64,000 bases of DNA from Saccharospirillum salsuginis (GTDB lineage Bacteria; Pseudomonadota; Gammaproteobacteria; Pseudomonadales; Natronospirillaceae). Position numbers and translations under genes: made by a program. Under the pieces are notes generated by a model that saw only the letters and a list, made by a program, of their open reading frames with translations, had not been told where the DNA came from and did no database searches. Positions 17,570 through 26,561 of the stretch are shown one piece after another (the first letter of the stretch is position 1; every line of letters starts with the position of its first letter). The DNA is taken from contig NZ_BMXR01000011.1 of the NCBI RefSeq assembly GCF_014651855.1, positions 92,404 to 156,403 on the forward strand. Reading direction: 5' to 3'.

Positions 17570-17587
17570 CGTAGGAGATGTCTTACA
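17570..17587. promoter_or_regulatory. GacA/UvrY box for CsrB-like RNA 1
   Basis: CGTAGG-N6-CTTACA, one or two mismatches from the known GacA upstream activating sequence TGTAAG-N6-CTTACA. Its centre is about 158 bases upstream of the -10 of RNA 1. Confidence 0.7.
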
Positions 17588-17640
17588 AAAACGATGGTGA
17601 AATGGGAAATGGACAATCGGGGCGGGTTTTTCGACCGGAC

Positions 17641-17669
17641 AAGAAAAAGGGGAAGCCGTGACTTCCCCT
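17641..17669 (-). terminator. Intrinsic terminator of CsrB-like RNA 2
   Basis: On the minus strand GGGGAAG, loop TCACGG, CTTCCCC, followed by TTTTTCTT. A perfect seven-base-pair stem with a T tract. Confidence 0.9.
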
Positions 17670-17872
17670 CTTGCGCCGTAAGCATGGCTTCTTCCTGAAA
17701 GCATCGTCCTGACGCTGTTGCATCCTGCAACTCCTGAAATACCGTCCGGGTATCGGTCCTCGTCCTGTTCCAGTTGGTCAGCGTCCGTGCTGTGTCGCGC
17801 TGCGATGTTCCACTTGCCTTCCGGTGGCTGGCCTGCCTGGCCATCGTTTTCCTCTGTGTTCATCCTGAACGC
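17641..17872 (-). ncRNA. CsrB/RsmZ-like regulatory RNA, copy 2
   Basis: A transcript of about 232 bases on the minus strand, in tandem with copy 1. It has a TATAAT -10 box and a strong terminator. It carries 13 GGA triplets outside the terminator. Several sit exactly in hairpin loops: GUUC-AGGAU-GAAC, AUACC-CGGAC-GGUAU, GUUGC-AGGAU-GCAAC and GCUUUC-AGGA-AGAAGC. Such RNAs bind multiple CsrA dimers and relieve repression of target mRNAs. Gene order, spacing and control elements repeat those of copy 1, so the pair looks like a tandem duplication. Confidence 0.88.
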
Positions 17873-17878
17873 AAGGCT

Positions 17879-17884
17879 ATTATA
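17879..17884 (-). promoter_or_regulatory. -10 box of CsrB-like RNA 2
   Basis: CCCCTATAAT on the minus strand, a consensus -10. A TTGACG lies 23 bases upstream, too far for a standard spacer; the hexamer at 17-base spacing is CTCAAT. Confidence 0.7.
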
Positions 17885-18028
17885 GGGGCAGACAAGCACC
17901 GATTGAGCGTCAATTTATCACCGCTTGGGCTGTGAAATTCTCGACGTCGCTGTAATCCAGGATTGGTGCGGCCTTGGTTGAAGTTTCGCCAACTTCGTCA
18001 CAAAAAAAGCCCTAATTCGCACGTCATC

Positions 18029-18046
18029 TGTAGGAAATATCGTACA
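18029..18046. promoter_or_regulatory. GacA/UvrY box for CsrB-like RNA 2
   Basis: TGTAGG-N6-CGTACA, an 18-base inverted repeat close to TGTAAG-N6-CTTACA. Its centre is about 156 bases upstream of the RNA 2 -10, almost the same distance as in copy 1. It also lies just before the divergent gene at 18051. Confidence 0.72.
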
Positions 18047-18050
18047 AATC

Positions 18051-18875
18051 ATGTCGGAAAATCGGAAATCGGAGGGGGCCCGCCTCCACCTCTACCAGGG
18101 CACCGAAATTATTGCCTGGCTAAAAAATGGCTGTCTTCCGCTCGAATCGTCCGCCGGTTTGACGTACCCCTTTGTCCGCTTCGATCAGTGGCAGGGCGAG
18201 CACAACCGTCCGCTGAGTCAGGAAGCCCTGGACTTGGAGTGGCAGCGTCAGTATCGGGCCTTGCCGGAGGCGGTTCGCGGACTGTTGAGCTTCGAACATT
18301 TCAAGACCCAGGGCGGGGAGATCGAGGACAATGTTCGTGCCGCGGCCCGGCGTCACCAGAATGGCCAGCAAGCGCACTTCGATACCGGTTGGCTCGGGCA
18401 GGCCCGGTTGTTGCGCCTGTTCCCGTCGGCCTTGTGCTACCACGGGTGGCGGCGGTTGGCCGAGGACTTCAGCGGTTTCGCCCTGGTGCTGAACAGCCGG
18501 CATTCGGCTTTGACCAGCAGCAAAGAGCGCCCGTCCAAGCTCGCGCCGGTGCGCTATGGCCAGCCCTATCGGTTCAAGGTCACCGCCGACAACCCGTTTC
18601 CCGGTCTGCTCGACGATCATGGCTCCCAGCGCGACAACCAGGAATGGCGGTTGCTGATGCCGGCCAAAACGGCCGCCAGACACCAAGGACAGCCGGTAGT
18701 GCCTATTGGCCGGGGGTTGATCGAAGCGATCTACTGGTCCGTGGCCACGCCGGAGGAATCCGTCGAGGCCTTGCACACACTGATCAGGCAGGACATGCGG
18801 TATCGCTCGGTGAAGCTCGGCCGGGTCGTTCCGGATGCCCATCAATGGCAACTCAGTTTTCAGGACATCACCTGA
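18051..18875 (+). CDS. Uncharacterised protein with weak DUF2971-like features
   Basis: A 274-residue soluble protein with no signal peptide or membrane segment. The region SALCYHGWRRLAEDFSGFALVLNSRH recalls the WxHYAdxHrGicLgF core of DUF2971 proteins, and LYQGTEIIAWLKNGCLPL recalls their N-terminal motif; the match is by eye only. The function is unknown. ATG at 18051 has no clear ribosome-binding site, and the GacA-like box ends five bases before it, so the true start may lie elsewhere. It is divergent from the CsrB-like RNAs. Confidence 0.7.
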   Translation: MSENRKSEGARLHLYQGTEIIAWLKNGCLPLESSAGLTYPFVRFDQWQGEHNRPLSQEALDLEWQRQYRALPEAVRGLLSFEHFKTQGGEIEDNVRAAARRHQNGQQAHFDTGWLGQARLLRLFPSALCYHGWRRLAEDFSGFALVLNSRHSALTSSKERPSKLAPVRYGQPYRFKVTADNPFPGLLDDHGSQRDNQEWRLLMPAKTAARHQGQPVVPIGRGLIEAIYWSVATPEESVEALHTLIRQDMRYRSVKLGRVVPDAHQWQLSFQDIT

Positions 18876-18907
18876 CGCGGCCCTGGCATGAACGGGATAT
18901 ATCGCTA

Positions 18908-18925
18908 TAGTTGATATATCAACTA
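18908..18925. promoter_or_regulatory. Perfect 18-base palindrome, probable MarR operator
   Basis: TAGTTGATATATCAACTA is fully self-complementary. It lies 18 bases before the start of the NmrA-like gene, whose operon ends in a MarR-family regulator. Size and TTGA-TCAA core fit MarR-type operators. Confidence 0.75.
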
Positions 18926-18942
18926 ACCAGGAAGTCCAGACC

Positions 18943-19776
18943 ATGATTCTGATAACCGGCTCCTCCGGCCAGGTGGGCCAAGCCACTCTGCGACACCTGC
19001 GCCCGACCGATGCGATTGTCCGTTGTGCCGATCGGGATGCGAGCCCGGGCGAACCCGACAGTGTCCGTTTCGATTTTCTGGACCCCGATACGTTCGAGGC
19101 GGCCCTGGCCGGTGTCGACGTGGTGTTACTGATTCGCCCGCCGCAACTGGCCAAACCCCGCCAGGACATGTTGCCGTTTCTGATGGCGTGCAAGCGCGAC
19201 GGCATTCGGCGGGTGGTGTTTCTGTCGTTGCAGGGCGCGGACCGGAACGGGTTCACGCCGCATGCGAAAATCGAGGGGCTGATCCGCGAATGTGGCCTCG
19301 ATTTCACATTCCTGCGACCGAGCTTCTTCATGCAGAACCTGACCGGGACTCACCGGGCTGAAATCCGCGACGAGCAACGCATCATGGTGCCTGCGGGACA
19401 GGGGCGCACCAACTTCATCGACGTCGATGACATCGGTGCCGTGGCGGCCAGGGTACTGATCGAAGACGGGCACACCAACCGGGCATACGAACTGACCGGG
19501 TCCGACAGCTGGACCTATGCCGAGGTGGCCGACCGGCTCAGCCGGACCACGGGACGGCTGATTCGCTACGAGCGACCCGGAGTGTTCCGGTTTTTGGCGC
19601 ATCACCTCAGGAAAGGGACGCCGTTTCGGTTTGCTCTGGTCATGGCTGCCATCTACACCATCGCCCGTCTGGGGCGGGCGTCCGGTACCACCGACACGGT
19701 GCGGCAACTGCTGGGGCGGCCGCCGCGTTCCCTGCCGGACTTCATCGAGGAGCATCGCGACCTGTGGCTAACCTGA
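18943..19776 (+). CDS. NmrA-like NAD(P)-binding protein
   Basis: A 277-residue atypical short-chain dehydrogenase of the NmrA/QorB type. The N-terminal nucleotide-binding motif is TGSSGQVGQATLRHL, and ERPGVFRFL-type substrate-domain sequence follows after residue 190. It lacks the YxxxK catalytic pair, as is normal for NmrA-like proteins; some members reduce quinones, others sense NAD(P). The stop codon overlaps the start of the MarR gene by 13 bases. The upstream palindrome suggests control by that regulator, so it may be a redox- or xenobiotic-responsive module. Confidence 0.85.
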   Translation: MILITGSSGQVGQATLRHLRPTDAIVRCADRDASPGEPDSVRFDFLDPDTFEAALAGVDVVLLIRPPQLAKPRQDMLPFLMACKRDGIRRVVFLSLQGADRNGFTPHAKIEGLIRECGLDFTFLRPSFFMQNLTGTHRAEIRDEQRIMVPAGQGRTNFIDVDDIGAVAARVLIEDGHTNRAYELTGSDSWTYAEVADRLSRTTGRLIRYERPGVFRFLAHHLRKGTPFRFALVMAAIYTIARLGRASGTTDTVRQLLGRPPRSLPDFIEEHRDLWLT

Positions 19777-20174
19777 ATACCCGGTCTCCCTCGGTTCAGG
19801 TGGCTCGCCTGTTCCAACAATTGAACAAGCGTCTGGACGTCGAATTGGCCGGCCTGAATCTCAAGCGGGGTCAGCACGCCGGCTTGCTGGCACTGGCCGA
19901 ACATCAGCCCTGTTCGCTCGATACCCTGGTGCGGGTGCTGGAGATCGACAAGGCGGCGGCGTCGCGCAGTGTGGCCAGTCTGGAGCGCCATGGCTGGGTG
20001 CACACGGCTCCTTCCCCGGACGACGCCCGACGCAAGTGCCTGACCTTGACGCCCGAAGGCCAAGCCCTGGCGACCCGGGTTATGGAGTGCATGCAGGCGG
20101 TGGATGCCTGGTTCGAGGCGGAATACGGTCCGGCGTTGTGCCGGGCATTGCGGTCTGTGAAAAAGGGTGGTTGA
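19764..20174 (+). CDS. MarR-family transcriptional regulator
   Basis: A 136-residue winged-helix protein. The recognition region CSLDTLVRVLEIDKAAASRSVASLERHGWV is followed by the wing SPDDARRKCLTLTPEGQAL with the conserved D-D-R-R pattern. The start is GTG at 19764, inside the end of the NmrA-like gene, implying translational coupling. The 18-base palindrome at 18908-18925 is the likely binding site and would give autoregulation. The ligand is unknown. Confidence 0.9.
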   Translation: MANLNTRSPSVQVARLFQQLNKRLDVELAGLNLKRGQHAGLLALAEHQPCSLDTLVRVLEIDKAAASRSVASLERHGWVHTAPSPDDARRKCLTLTPEGQALATRVMECMQAVDAWFEAEYGPALCRALRSVKKGG

Positions 20175-20258
20175 GCGCGTTCGCATGGGCTAGCCTTTAG
20201 GGAACAGATACCGCCTCTGTCCGTCAGGGGCGCCCGATAGTCGCAGGATCCCTCGAGC

Positions 20259-21188
20259 ATGCAAAAGTTGAATTTCCTGGTCGCCGACGACGCCGGCTTC
20301 ATCCGCGATCTGGTCAAACGGGCCTTGAAGAGCCAATTCACTCAATGTCAGATCGACGAAGCGATCAATGGACGTAAAGCCCAATCGCTGATGAGCCGGA
20401 ACCGTTACGACCTCATCCTGTGCGATTGGGAAATGCCGGAAATGTCCGGCCTGGAAGTGTTGGAATGGTGTCGGTCGCGGGAAGCCGAAGAGGGGTTGGA
20501 CAAGACTCCATTCATCATGGTGACCAGCCGGGGTGACAAGAGCCATGTGGTCAAGGCGGTCGAGGCCGGGGTTAACGACTACATCGGTAAACCGTTCAGC
20601 AACGACCAGTTCCTGAAAAAGGTATTCAAGGCACTGTCGGTGAACCATCGGGAGCTGATCCGTTCGATCCTCAAGGGCCGTTCGGCCATGGCCGGCAAGC
20701 CTTCGTCCGGTTTGGGCGGAGATTCGGCCAGCCTGTTGACCGGCGGGCGCGCTGAACCGTCGACGGCCCCCTCCCGTCCCGCCGCGAGCAGCGACACGGC
20801 GAGTCTGTTGACCGCCGGCTCACCCAGTTCAAAACTGTCTCAGAAGAGTCCGGATAAATCAGCCGCTCGTAAATATCAGAGCAAGGTCATGTTGCGCTCG
20901 CCCAAGGCCAACTGGAGCGGCCAGGTGCGCAAACTGACGTTGACCGAAATCGTTGTGAGAATCACCTTCGACGAGGTGCCGCCGCCGGGCTTGCTGGATC
21001 AGGTGGTGGTCGATCTTCAGGTGTCGGACAGCGTCGAGGACATCGCGCGCATCAACGGCTTTATTACCCAGTTGGCACTGCAGGAGGCGTCGCTGGACTG
21101 CCGGGCGGCGTCGATCAGCGTGAAGTTCGTGGATGACGACCCGGACAAGATGGCGATATTAAGCCGATTGGTCACCGGAAACGGTTGA
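20259..21188 (+). CDS. Response regulator with C-terminal PilZ-like region
   Basis: A 309-residue protein. A CheY-type receiver occupies residues 1-125, with phospho-acceptor Asp56 in LILCDWEMPEMSG and the conserved Lys in NDYIGKPFSNDQF. A low-complexity Ser/Ala/Pro linker (about 140-200) leads to a beta-rich C-terminal segment (205-305). That segment has a TEIVVRITFDE...LDQVVVDLQV pattern like a degenerate PilZ barrel, without a visible RxxxR motif. There is no DNA-binding domain. Its last 30 bases overlap the end of phoR on the other strand. Its role is probably post-transcriptional or motility signalling; this is uncertain. Confidence 0.8.
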   Translation: MQKLNFLVADDAGFIRDLVKRALKSQFTQCQIDEAINGRKAQSLMSRNRYDLILCDWEMPEMSGLEVLEWCRSREAEEGLDKTPFIMVTSRGDKSHVVKAVEAGVNDYIGKPFSNDQFLKKVFKALSVNHRELIRSILKGRSAMAGKPSSGLGGDSASLLTGGRAEPSTAPSRPAASSDTASLLTAGSPSSKLSQKSPDKSAARKYQSKVMLRSPKANWSGQVRKLTLTEIVVRITFDEVPPPGLLDQVVVDLQVSDSVEDIARINGFITQLALQEASLDCRAASISVKFVDDDPDKMAILSRLVTGNG

Positions 21189-22486
21189 CGGTTGGGTCAC
21201 CGGCAGCACCCGGTCGGCCGGGAAGCAGCAGGTGAAGACGGAGCCTTTGCCGGGTGTGCTTGAGACATCCAGATGGCCCTGGTGGTGCTGCAGAATGTGT
21301 TTGACGATGGCCAGCCCCAGCCCGGTGCCGCCGCGTTCGCTGGAACGGCTCGGGTCGACCCGGTAGAAGCGCTCGGTCAATCGCGGGATATGACGGGAGT
21401 CGATGCCGATGCCGTCGTCGCGTACCGATATGAACCCGCCCGCGGTTGATTCGTGCCATTGCAGCTGGATATGGCTGCCGTCCGGGCTGTAGTTGACCGC
21501 GTTGTAGACCAGGTTGCTCACCGCCGAACGCAACTCCTTAGGATCCCCCTGCAAGGCGGCTTCGCTGTCGATCCGGACCTCGATCCGATGATCCCGATCC
21601 TGGGACAGGTCACGCGCATCCTGGGCGATGGACTCAAGCAGTTCGGCCACATTTACCCGCTGGCGAACCGAGTGTTGTACTTCCGCTTCCAACCGGGTCA
21701 GCACCAGCAGGTCGTTGACCAGGTTTTCCATGCGCTGGGTCTGGTTGTTCATGTTGCCCAGCGCTTTTTGAAACGCCGGCGGCAGGTCTTCCCCGAAATC
21801 GAGAATCGATTCCAGATACCCCTTCAGAACGGTCAGGGGCGTTTTCAGTTCATGGCTGGCGTTGGCGACGAAGTCCTGCCGCATCTGTTCCAGTTGCTTG
21901 ATCCGGGTGGTGTCCCGCATCAGCAGCAGCCGCTCGCCCTTGCCGTAGATGGTCATCGAGATGTCGATGTAACGATCCGGGAAGGCCGGGTTTTCCAACT
22001 GGATGTTCTCGCGCACTTCCCGCTTGTTGTAGAACTTGAGAAAGGCCGGTTCGCGCAGCAGGTTGACCAGCAATTGCCCCTCGTCCTGGGGTCTGAGTTT
22101 GAGCAGCTCCCGGGCGGACTGGTTCCACCATTGGATGGCGCCCTCCCGATCCAGCAGGATGACCCCGTCGCGAAGGGCTTCGGTGGACCGCTGGACGCGG
22201 CTGATGACGTTGCGGTAATGGCGGACTTTCTTGCGGTGGTTGCGTTGCACGCTGTAGAGATGATCGAACACCATGCCCCAGAGCCCCTGGGCGTCCGGCG
22301 GTTCCGCCTTGGCGCCTTTCTGCAGCCAGACGATCAGCCGGCCCTGCTGGTACAACTGCCAGCCGAGCACAAAGCCCGTGGCCAGGAACAGCGCCAGCCA
22401 GACCTGTCCGACCCAGAGCCCGAGGAGAGCGGAGGCGGACAGGAACAGGAGGAGATTGCGGTAGTAAGGGCGACGGATGTCTCGAA

Positions 22487-22490
<4 letters not shown>
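21159..22490 (-). CDS. phoR: Phosphate-regulon sensor kinase PhoR
   Basis: A 443-residue histidine kinase with two N-terminal membrane helices (about residues 12-45) and no large periplasmic domain, as in PhoR. A PAS domain covers about 98-200. The HisKA motif FVANASHELKTPLTVLKGYLE has phospho-acceptor His213, and the ATPase domain holds N-box NLVYNAVNYS, DDGIGID and GGTGLGLAIV. It phosphorylates PhoB under phosphate limitation under control of PhoU/Pst. Its start overlaps the phoB stop in an ATGA arrangement. The C-terminal 30 bases overlap the converging response-regulator gene. Confidence 0.95.
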
Positions 22491-23194
<704 letters not shown>

Positions 23195-23239
23195 CGTTAA
23201 CTCCCGATGTCAGTGTTGCGACCATTTAACGTTGCAACG

Positions 23240-23257
23240 ATGACAGGAGTGTTACAG
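23240..23257 (-). promoter_or_regulatory. Pho box upstream of phoB
   Basis: On the minus strand CTGTAAC, four bases, CTGTCAT: two half-sites at 11-base spacing, matching the PhoB consensus with one change. It is located 46-63 bases before the phoB start. Confidence 0.8.
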
Positions 23258-23301
23258 TTTTCACTGTATTGTCAAAATTGGTGGTATTGGTCCGCGCCGG
23301 C

Positions 23302-23398
23302 TGCGGGGTAGACTCCTGCGGGGTCGCCGTGAACCCGTCCATGGGGGCTTAACTTCGGCATCCATGCCTCAGATATCCCCGCACGAGCCTAACCCGCA
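23302..23398. repeat. Dispersed palindromic element, copy 2
   Basis: Outer arms TGCGGGGTAGACTCCTGCGG... and ...CCGCACGAGCCTAACCCGCA are imperfect inverted complements around the core CCCGTCCATGGGGGCTT. It is part of the 364-base gap between phoB and ubiA, which holds only repeats and the phoB promoter. Confidence 0.75.
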
Positions 23399-23431
23399 TC
23401 CGTCGCTCACAACGGTGGCAAATCACGTACC

Positions 23432-23541
23432 GTAGGGTGGGCACCGCCCACCAATGTTGTGGCCTCAACAACCGGCGATTGGCAAAGGTCGGTATTCCGG
23501 CGGTCCCTTCTCCTTCCAATGGTGGGCTGTGCCCACCCTAC
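23432..23541. repeat. GTAGGGTGGGC inverted repeat pair
   Basis: GTAGGGTGGGCACCGCCCACC at the left and GGTGGGCTGTGCCCACCCTAC at the right form head-to-head units about 65 bases apart, each itself a small hairpin. Further copies are at 56435-56495 and 63792-63906. Confidence 0.8.
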
Positions 23542-23558
23542 AAACTGGCGTGTACCCG

Positions 23559-24422
23559 TCACCCAAACACCGCCAAATCCAAAACCGCCCCGACAAACAA
23601 CGCCATTCCGGCCCAATGGTTGTTCAAAAACGCCTTGAAACACGGGTCCCGCTCACGGCTGCGAATCAACCACTGCTGGTACAGGAAGCAACACCCGGCC
23701 ACGGCCAGGCCCAACCCCCAAAACACACTCAAGCCGGCTTGAATGCCCAGCATCAACCAACTCACCCAGGTCAAACTCTGCAGTACACCGACCATGATCC
23801 GGTCGGCGTCGCCGAACAGGATGGCGGTGGATTTGATGCCGATCTTGAGGTCGTCGTCGCGGTCGACCATGGCGTAGAGGGTGTCGTAGTGGACGGTCCA
23901 GAGGATGTTGGCGGTGTACAGCAGCCAGGTGACTTCGGTCATCGGCGCTTCGACGGCGGTGTAGGCCATGGGGATGGCCCAGGAGAAGGCGGCGCCGAGG
24001 AAGACCTGGGGCAGGTAGGTGTAACGCTTCATGAACGGGTAGAGTGAGGCGAGAAAGAGGCCGCCGAAGGACATGTAGACGGTGGTGCGGTTGGTGAACA
24101 GCACGAGTACGAAGGCGCCGAGGGCGAGTGCGGCGAACAGGATGAGGGCTTCGCGTTCGCTGACCAGGCCGACGGCGAGCGGGCGTTGTTTGGTGCGTTT
24201 GACGTGGCCGTCGAGGTTGCGGTCGGCGTAGTCGTTGATGACGCAGCCGGCGCTGCGCATCGCCGCGGTGCCGAGCACGAAGATGACGATCAGGTGGAGC
24301 GGCGGTATGCCTTCGGCGGCGAGCCAGAGTGCCGTGAGCGTGGGCCAGAGCAGCAGGTAGATGCCGATGGGACGGTCAAGACGGGTCAGTTTCAGATAGT
24401 GTGGAAAGGCGTTGGTGTTCAT
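23559..24422 (-). CDS. ubiA: 4-hydroxybenzoate polyprenyltransferase UbiA
   Basis: A 287-residue membrane prenyltransferase with about nine helices. The first prenyl-diphosphate-binding motif is NDYADRNLDGHVKRT and the second is YAMVDRDDDLKIG. UbiA attaches the polyprenyl tail to 4-hydroxybenzoate in ubiquinone synthesis. It overlaps the end of ubiC by 47 bases on the same strand; together they are the classic ubiCA operon. Length matches E. coli UbiA (290). Confidence 0.95.
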   Translation of the reverse strand: MNTNAFPHYLKLTRLDRPIGIYLLLWPTLTALWLAAEGIPPLHLIVIFVLGTAAMRSAGCVINDYADRNLDGHVKRTKQRPLAVGLVSEREALILFAALALGAFVLVLFTNRTTVYMSFGGLFLASLYPFMKRYTYLPQVFLGAAFSWAIPMAYTAVEAPMTEVTWLLYTANILWTVHYDTLYAMVDRDDDLKIGIKSTAILFGDADRIMVGVLQSLTWVSWLMLGIQAGLSVFWGLGLAVAGCCFLYQQWLIRSRERDPCFKAFLNNHWAGMALFVGAVLDLAVFG

Positions 24423-24927
24423 AGCGAATCAAGTCTTCCAGAAAAAATTCGGTAACCATCAGCGGCTGGCCCTGGAACCAGTAGCGGGCTCGTCGACCCC
24501 AGCCGACGGGTGTTTCGGCGACCTGCAGATTGTCCTTGGTGACCCCGGGGGTGGTAAAGAGCAATTCGCCGAGCGGACGGCCGCCCAGCCGGGTGAGCTG
24601 GCCGAGGCCACTGCGCAGGCTGTGTTCGGGGACCAGGGTGTGGGCCATGACCCAGGGACGGTCGCCGTCGCAGAGGCGCACCTTGCGCGACCAGTAGCGC
24701 CGGGCGCCTGTGCCGGAATCAAGACCGGCCACCGGCGGATTGACCAGCAGGTGGCGTTCGTCGAGCACATCGACGCGGAATTCCGGGGAACGTTGGCGCA
24801 AAGCCTGGGTCAAACTGCCAGGCAGATGAATCCAGTAGCGGTAGGCCTGGGGTATCTTGGGCTGGGCCGAGGGCACTGGTTTCCATTGGTAATGGCGAGT
24901 ATCGGGATCGAAATCCAAGGCGGTCAC
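24376..24927 (-). CDS. ubiC: Chorismate lyase UbiC
   Basis: A 183-residue protein of the UbiC fold. The segment RKVRLCDGDRPWVMAHTLVP contains the conserved arginine and the active-site approach, and the C-terminal LMVTEFFLEDLI carries the conserved catalytic glutamate. It removes pyruvate from chorismate to give 4-hydroxybenzoate for UbiA. It is the first gene of the ubiCA pair. Start ATG at 24927; the next 245 bases upstream are non-coding. Confidence 0.93.
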   Translation of the reverse strand: MTALDFDPDTRHYQWKPVPSAQPKIPQAYRYWIHLPGSLTQALRQRSPEFRVDVLDERHLLVNPPVAGLDSGTGARRYWSRKVRLCDGDRPWVMAHTLVPEHSLRSGLGQLTRLGGRPLGELLFTTPGVTKDNLQVAETPVGWGRRARYWFQGQPLMVTEFFLEDLIRYEHQRLSTLSETDPS

Positions 24928-25173
24928 GGAACGCTGGGGTTGAAGCGGCCAGTGTACTGGGGGCTCGGGGCGAATGCTAGGGAGCCCCGGGGGAATTGTG
25001 TGCAGGCGCCCGATCGCCCGTCTTGTCCGTCAGGTCAATAATCGACCTCGATATCGCCCTTATAGCTTGCTTTTGCCGGCGCCTGCCAGTAGTTTTTCCG
25101 GCCGTGTGGCCGGCAGCGAGGCCAGAACGAATCCATGGCCTCTGCGCATTCACCCACTGACTCGAGGATCGAC

Positions 25174-25338
25174 ATGAGAAAATGGCAATGCATTGTCTGC
25201 GGTTTTATCTATGACGAAGCCGAAGGGCTGCCCGAAGAGGGCATCGAGCCCGGTACGGCCTGGGAAGACATTCCCGAGGACTGGTTCTGCCCGGACTGCG
25301 GTGCCAGCAAAGACGACTTCGAGATGATTGAAATCTGA
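25174..25338 (+). CDS. Rubredoxin
   Basis: A 54-residue iron protein. Two CxxC knuckles bind one iron (Cys6, Cys9, Cys39, Cys42), in the contexts WQCIVCGFIYDEAEG and FCPDCGASKDDFE. It carries single electrons to oxygenases or peroxide-reducing enzymes in the cytoplasm. I start at ATG 25174, where the fold begins; upstream sequence gives no rubredoxin residues. The stop codon overlaps the ATG of the reductase (TGATG), so the two are co-translated. Confidence 0.96.
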   Translation: MRKWQCIVCGFIYDEAEGLPEEGIEPGTAWEDIPEDWFCPDCGASKDDFEMIEI

Positions 25339-26501
25339 TGCCCAATTCAACCCAGCCAGCCCCGCTGATCATCGTCGGTTCCGGCCTGGCGGCCTACACC
25401 CTGGTGCGGGAATGGCGCAAGCAGGATCCGGACACCCCGCTGACCCTGATTACCGCCGATGACGGTGCCGGTTACTCCAAGCCGATGCTGTCGAACGCTC
25501 TGGGCAAGGGGCAGTCGCCGGACGACCTGATCCAGATGCCGGTCGACAAGGTCGCCGAACAGTATCGGGCCCGTATCCTGACCCATACCCGGGTGACACA
25601 CATCGACCCGACCACCCAGACCCTGCAACTGGACAAGGGCGAAGCGCTCAGTTGGGGCCGGTTGGTCCTGGCCGTCGGCGCCGAGCCGATTCAGGCGCCT
25701 CTGGAAGGCGACGCCGTCGATCGGGTGATGAGCATCAACAACCGCCTCGATTTTCAGGCCTTTTACGAACGCCTGTCGGACCGCAAAAAGGTGGTCATCA
25801 TGGGCGCGGGGCTGATCGGCTGCGAATACGCCAACGACCTGGCCAGCGCCGGCTACCAGGTCGAGTTGGTGGCGCCCAGTGAGTCCTTGCTCACCGGGCT
25901 GGTCCCGGAGCAGGTCGGTCAGGCGCTGAAGGCGGAACTTGAAGCCCTGGGCGTTCGCTTCCATCTCGGCCCCCTGGTCAGCCGGGTGGACCGGGGCGAG
26001 GCGGATTCCCTGACCGTCAGCCTGACCAACGGCCAACAATTGAAAGCCGATGTCGTGCTGTCCGCCGTCGGCCTGCGCGCCAAGGTGGATCTGGCCCGGG
26101 CGGCGGGCCTGGAAGTGAACAGGGCGATCAAGGTTGATAAGTACTTACAAACCTCGAACCCCAATATTTATGCGCTTGGCGACTGCGCCGAGGTGGAAGG
26201 TCTCGTGCTGCAGTTTGTCATGCCGTTGATGAACGCGGCCCGGTCGCTGGCCAAAACACTGGCCGGTGAACGCACCCCGGTACACTGGCCGGCGATGCCG
26301 ATTACCGTCAAAACGCCCGCCTGTCCTGTGATCGCGTACCCACCTCGGGGCGATGGGGCATGGCAAATTGACGGCGAGGGCGCTAATCTAGCGGCGGTGT
26401 GTCGTCAGGGCGATGCCGTCATCGGTTTCGCCTTAAGTGGCGATCGAATTAAAGAACGAAATACCTGGTTGAAAGCGGTCCCGCCGCTATTGGCAACCTG
26501 A
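25338..26501 (+). CDS. FAD-dependent rubredoxin reductase
   Basis: A 387-residue pyridine nucleotide-disulfide oxidoreductase-fold protein. The FAD motif is IIVGSGLAAYTLVREW, the NAD(P)H motif is VVIMGAGLIGCEYANDLASAG, and the second FAD motif is SNPNIYALGDCAEV. There is no redox-active CxxxxC pair, as expected for rubredoxin reductases. It transfers electrons from NADH to the rubredoxin encoded immediately upstream (one-base overlap). No alkane hydroxylase gene is in the window, so the final acceptor is unknown. Confidence 0.93.
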   Translation: MPNSTQPAPLIIVGSGLAAYTLVREWRKQDPDTPLTLITADDGAGYSKPMLSNALGKGQSPDDLIQMPVDKVAEQYRARILTHTRVTHIDPTTQTLQLDKGEALSWGRLVLAVGAEPIQAPLEGDAVDRVMSINNRLDFQAFYERLSDRKKVVIMGAGLIGCEYANDLASAGYQVELVAPSESLLTGLVPEQVGQALKAELEALGVRFHLGPLVSRVDRGEADSLTVSLTNGQQLKADVVLSAVGLRAKVDLARAAGLEVNRAIKVDKYLQTSNPNIYALGDCAEVEGLVLQFVMPLMNAARSLAKTLAGERTPVHWPAMPITVKTPACPVIAYPPRGDGAWQIDGEGANLAAVCRQGDAVIGFALSGDRIKERNTWLKAVPPLLAT

Positions 26502-26561
26502 AAACCCTCGCGTATGCTGAAAAAGTCTCGCGGAACACGATAACTCAAGAAGGATAGACCT

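Noticed and set aside
17291..17899. Long minus-strand open frame across the CsrB-like RNAs
   Set aside because: It spans a promoter, a terminator and repeated GGA hairpins of two RNAs; its residues show no protein-like pattern.
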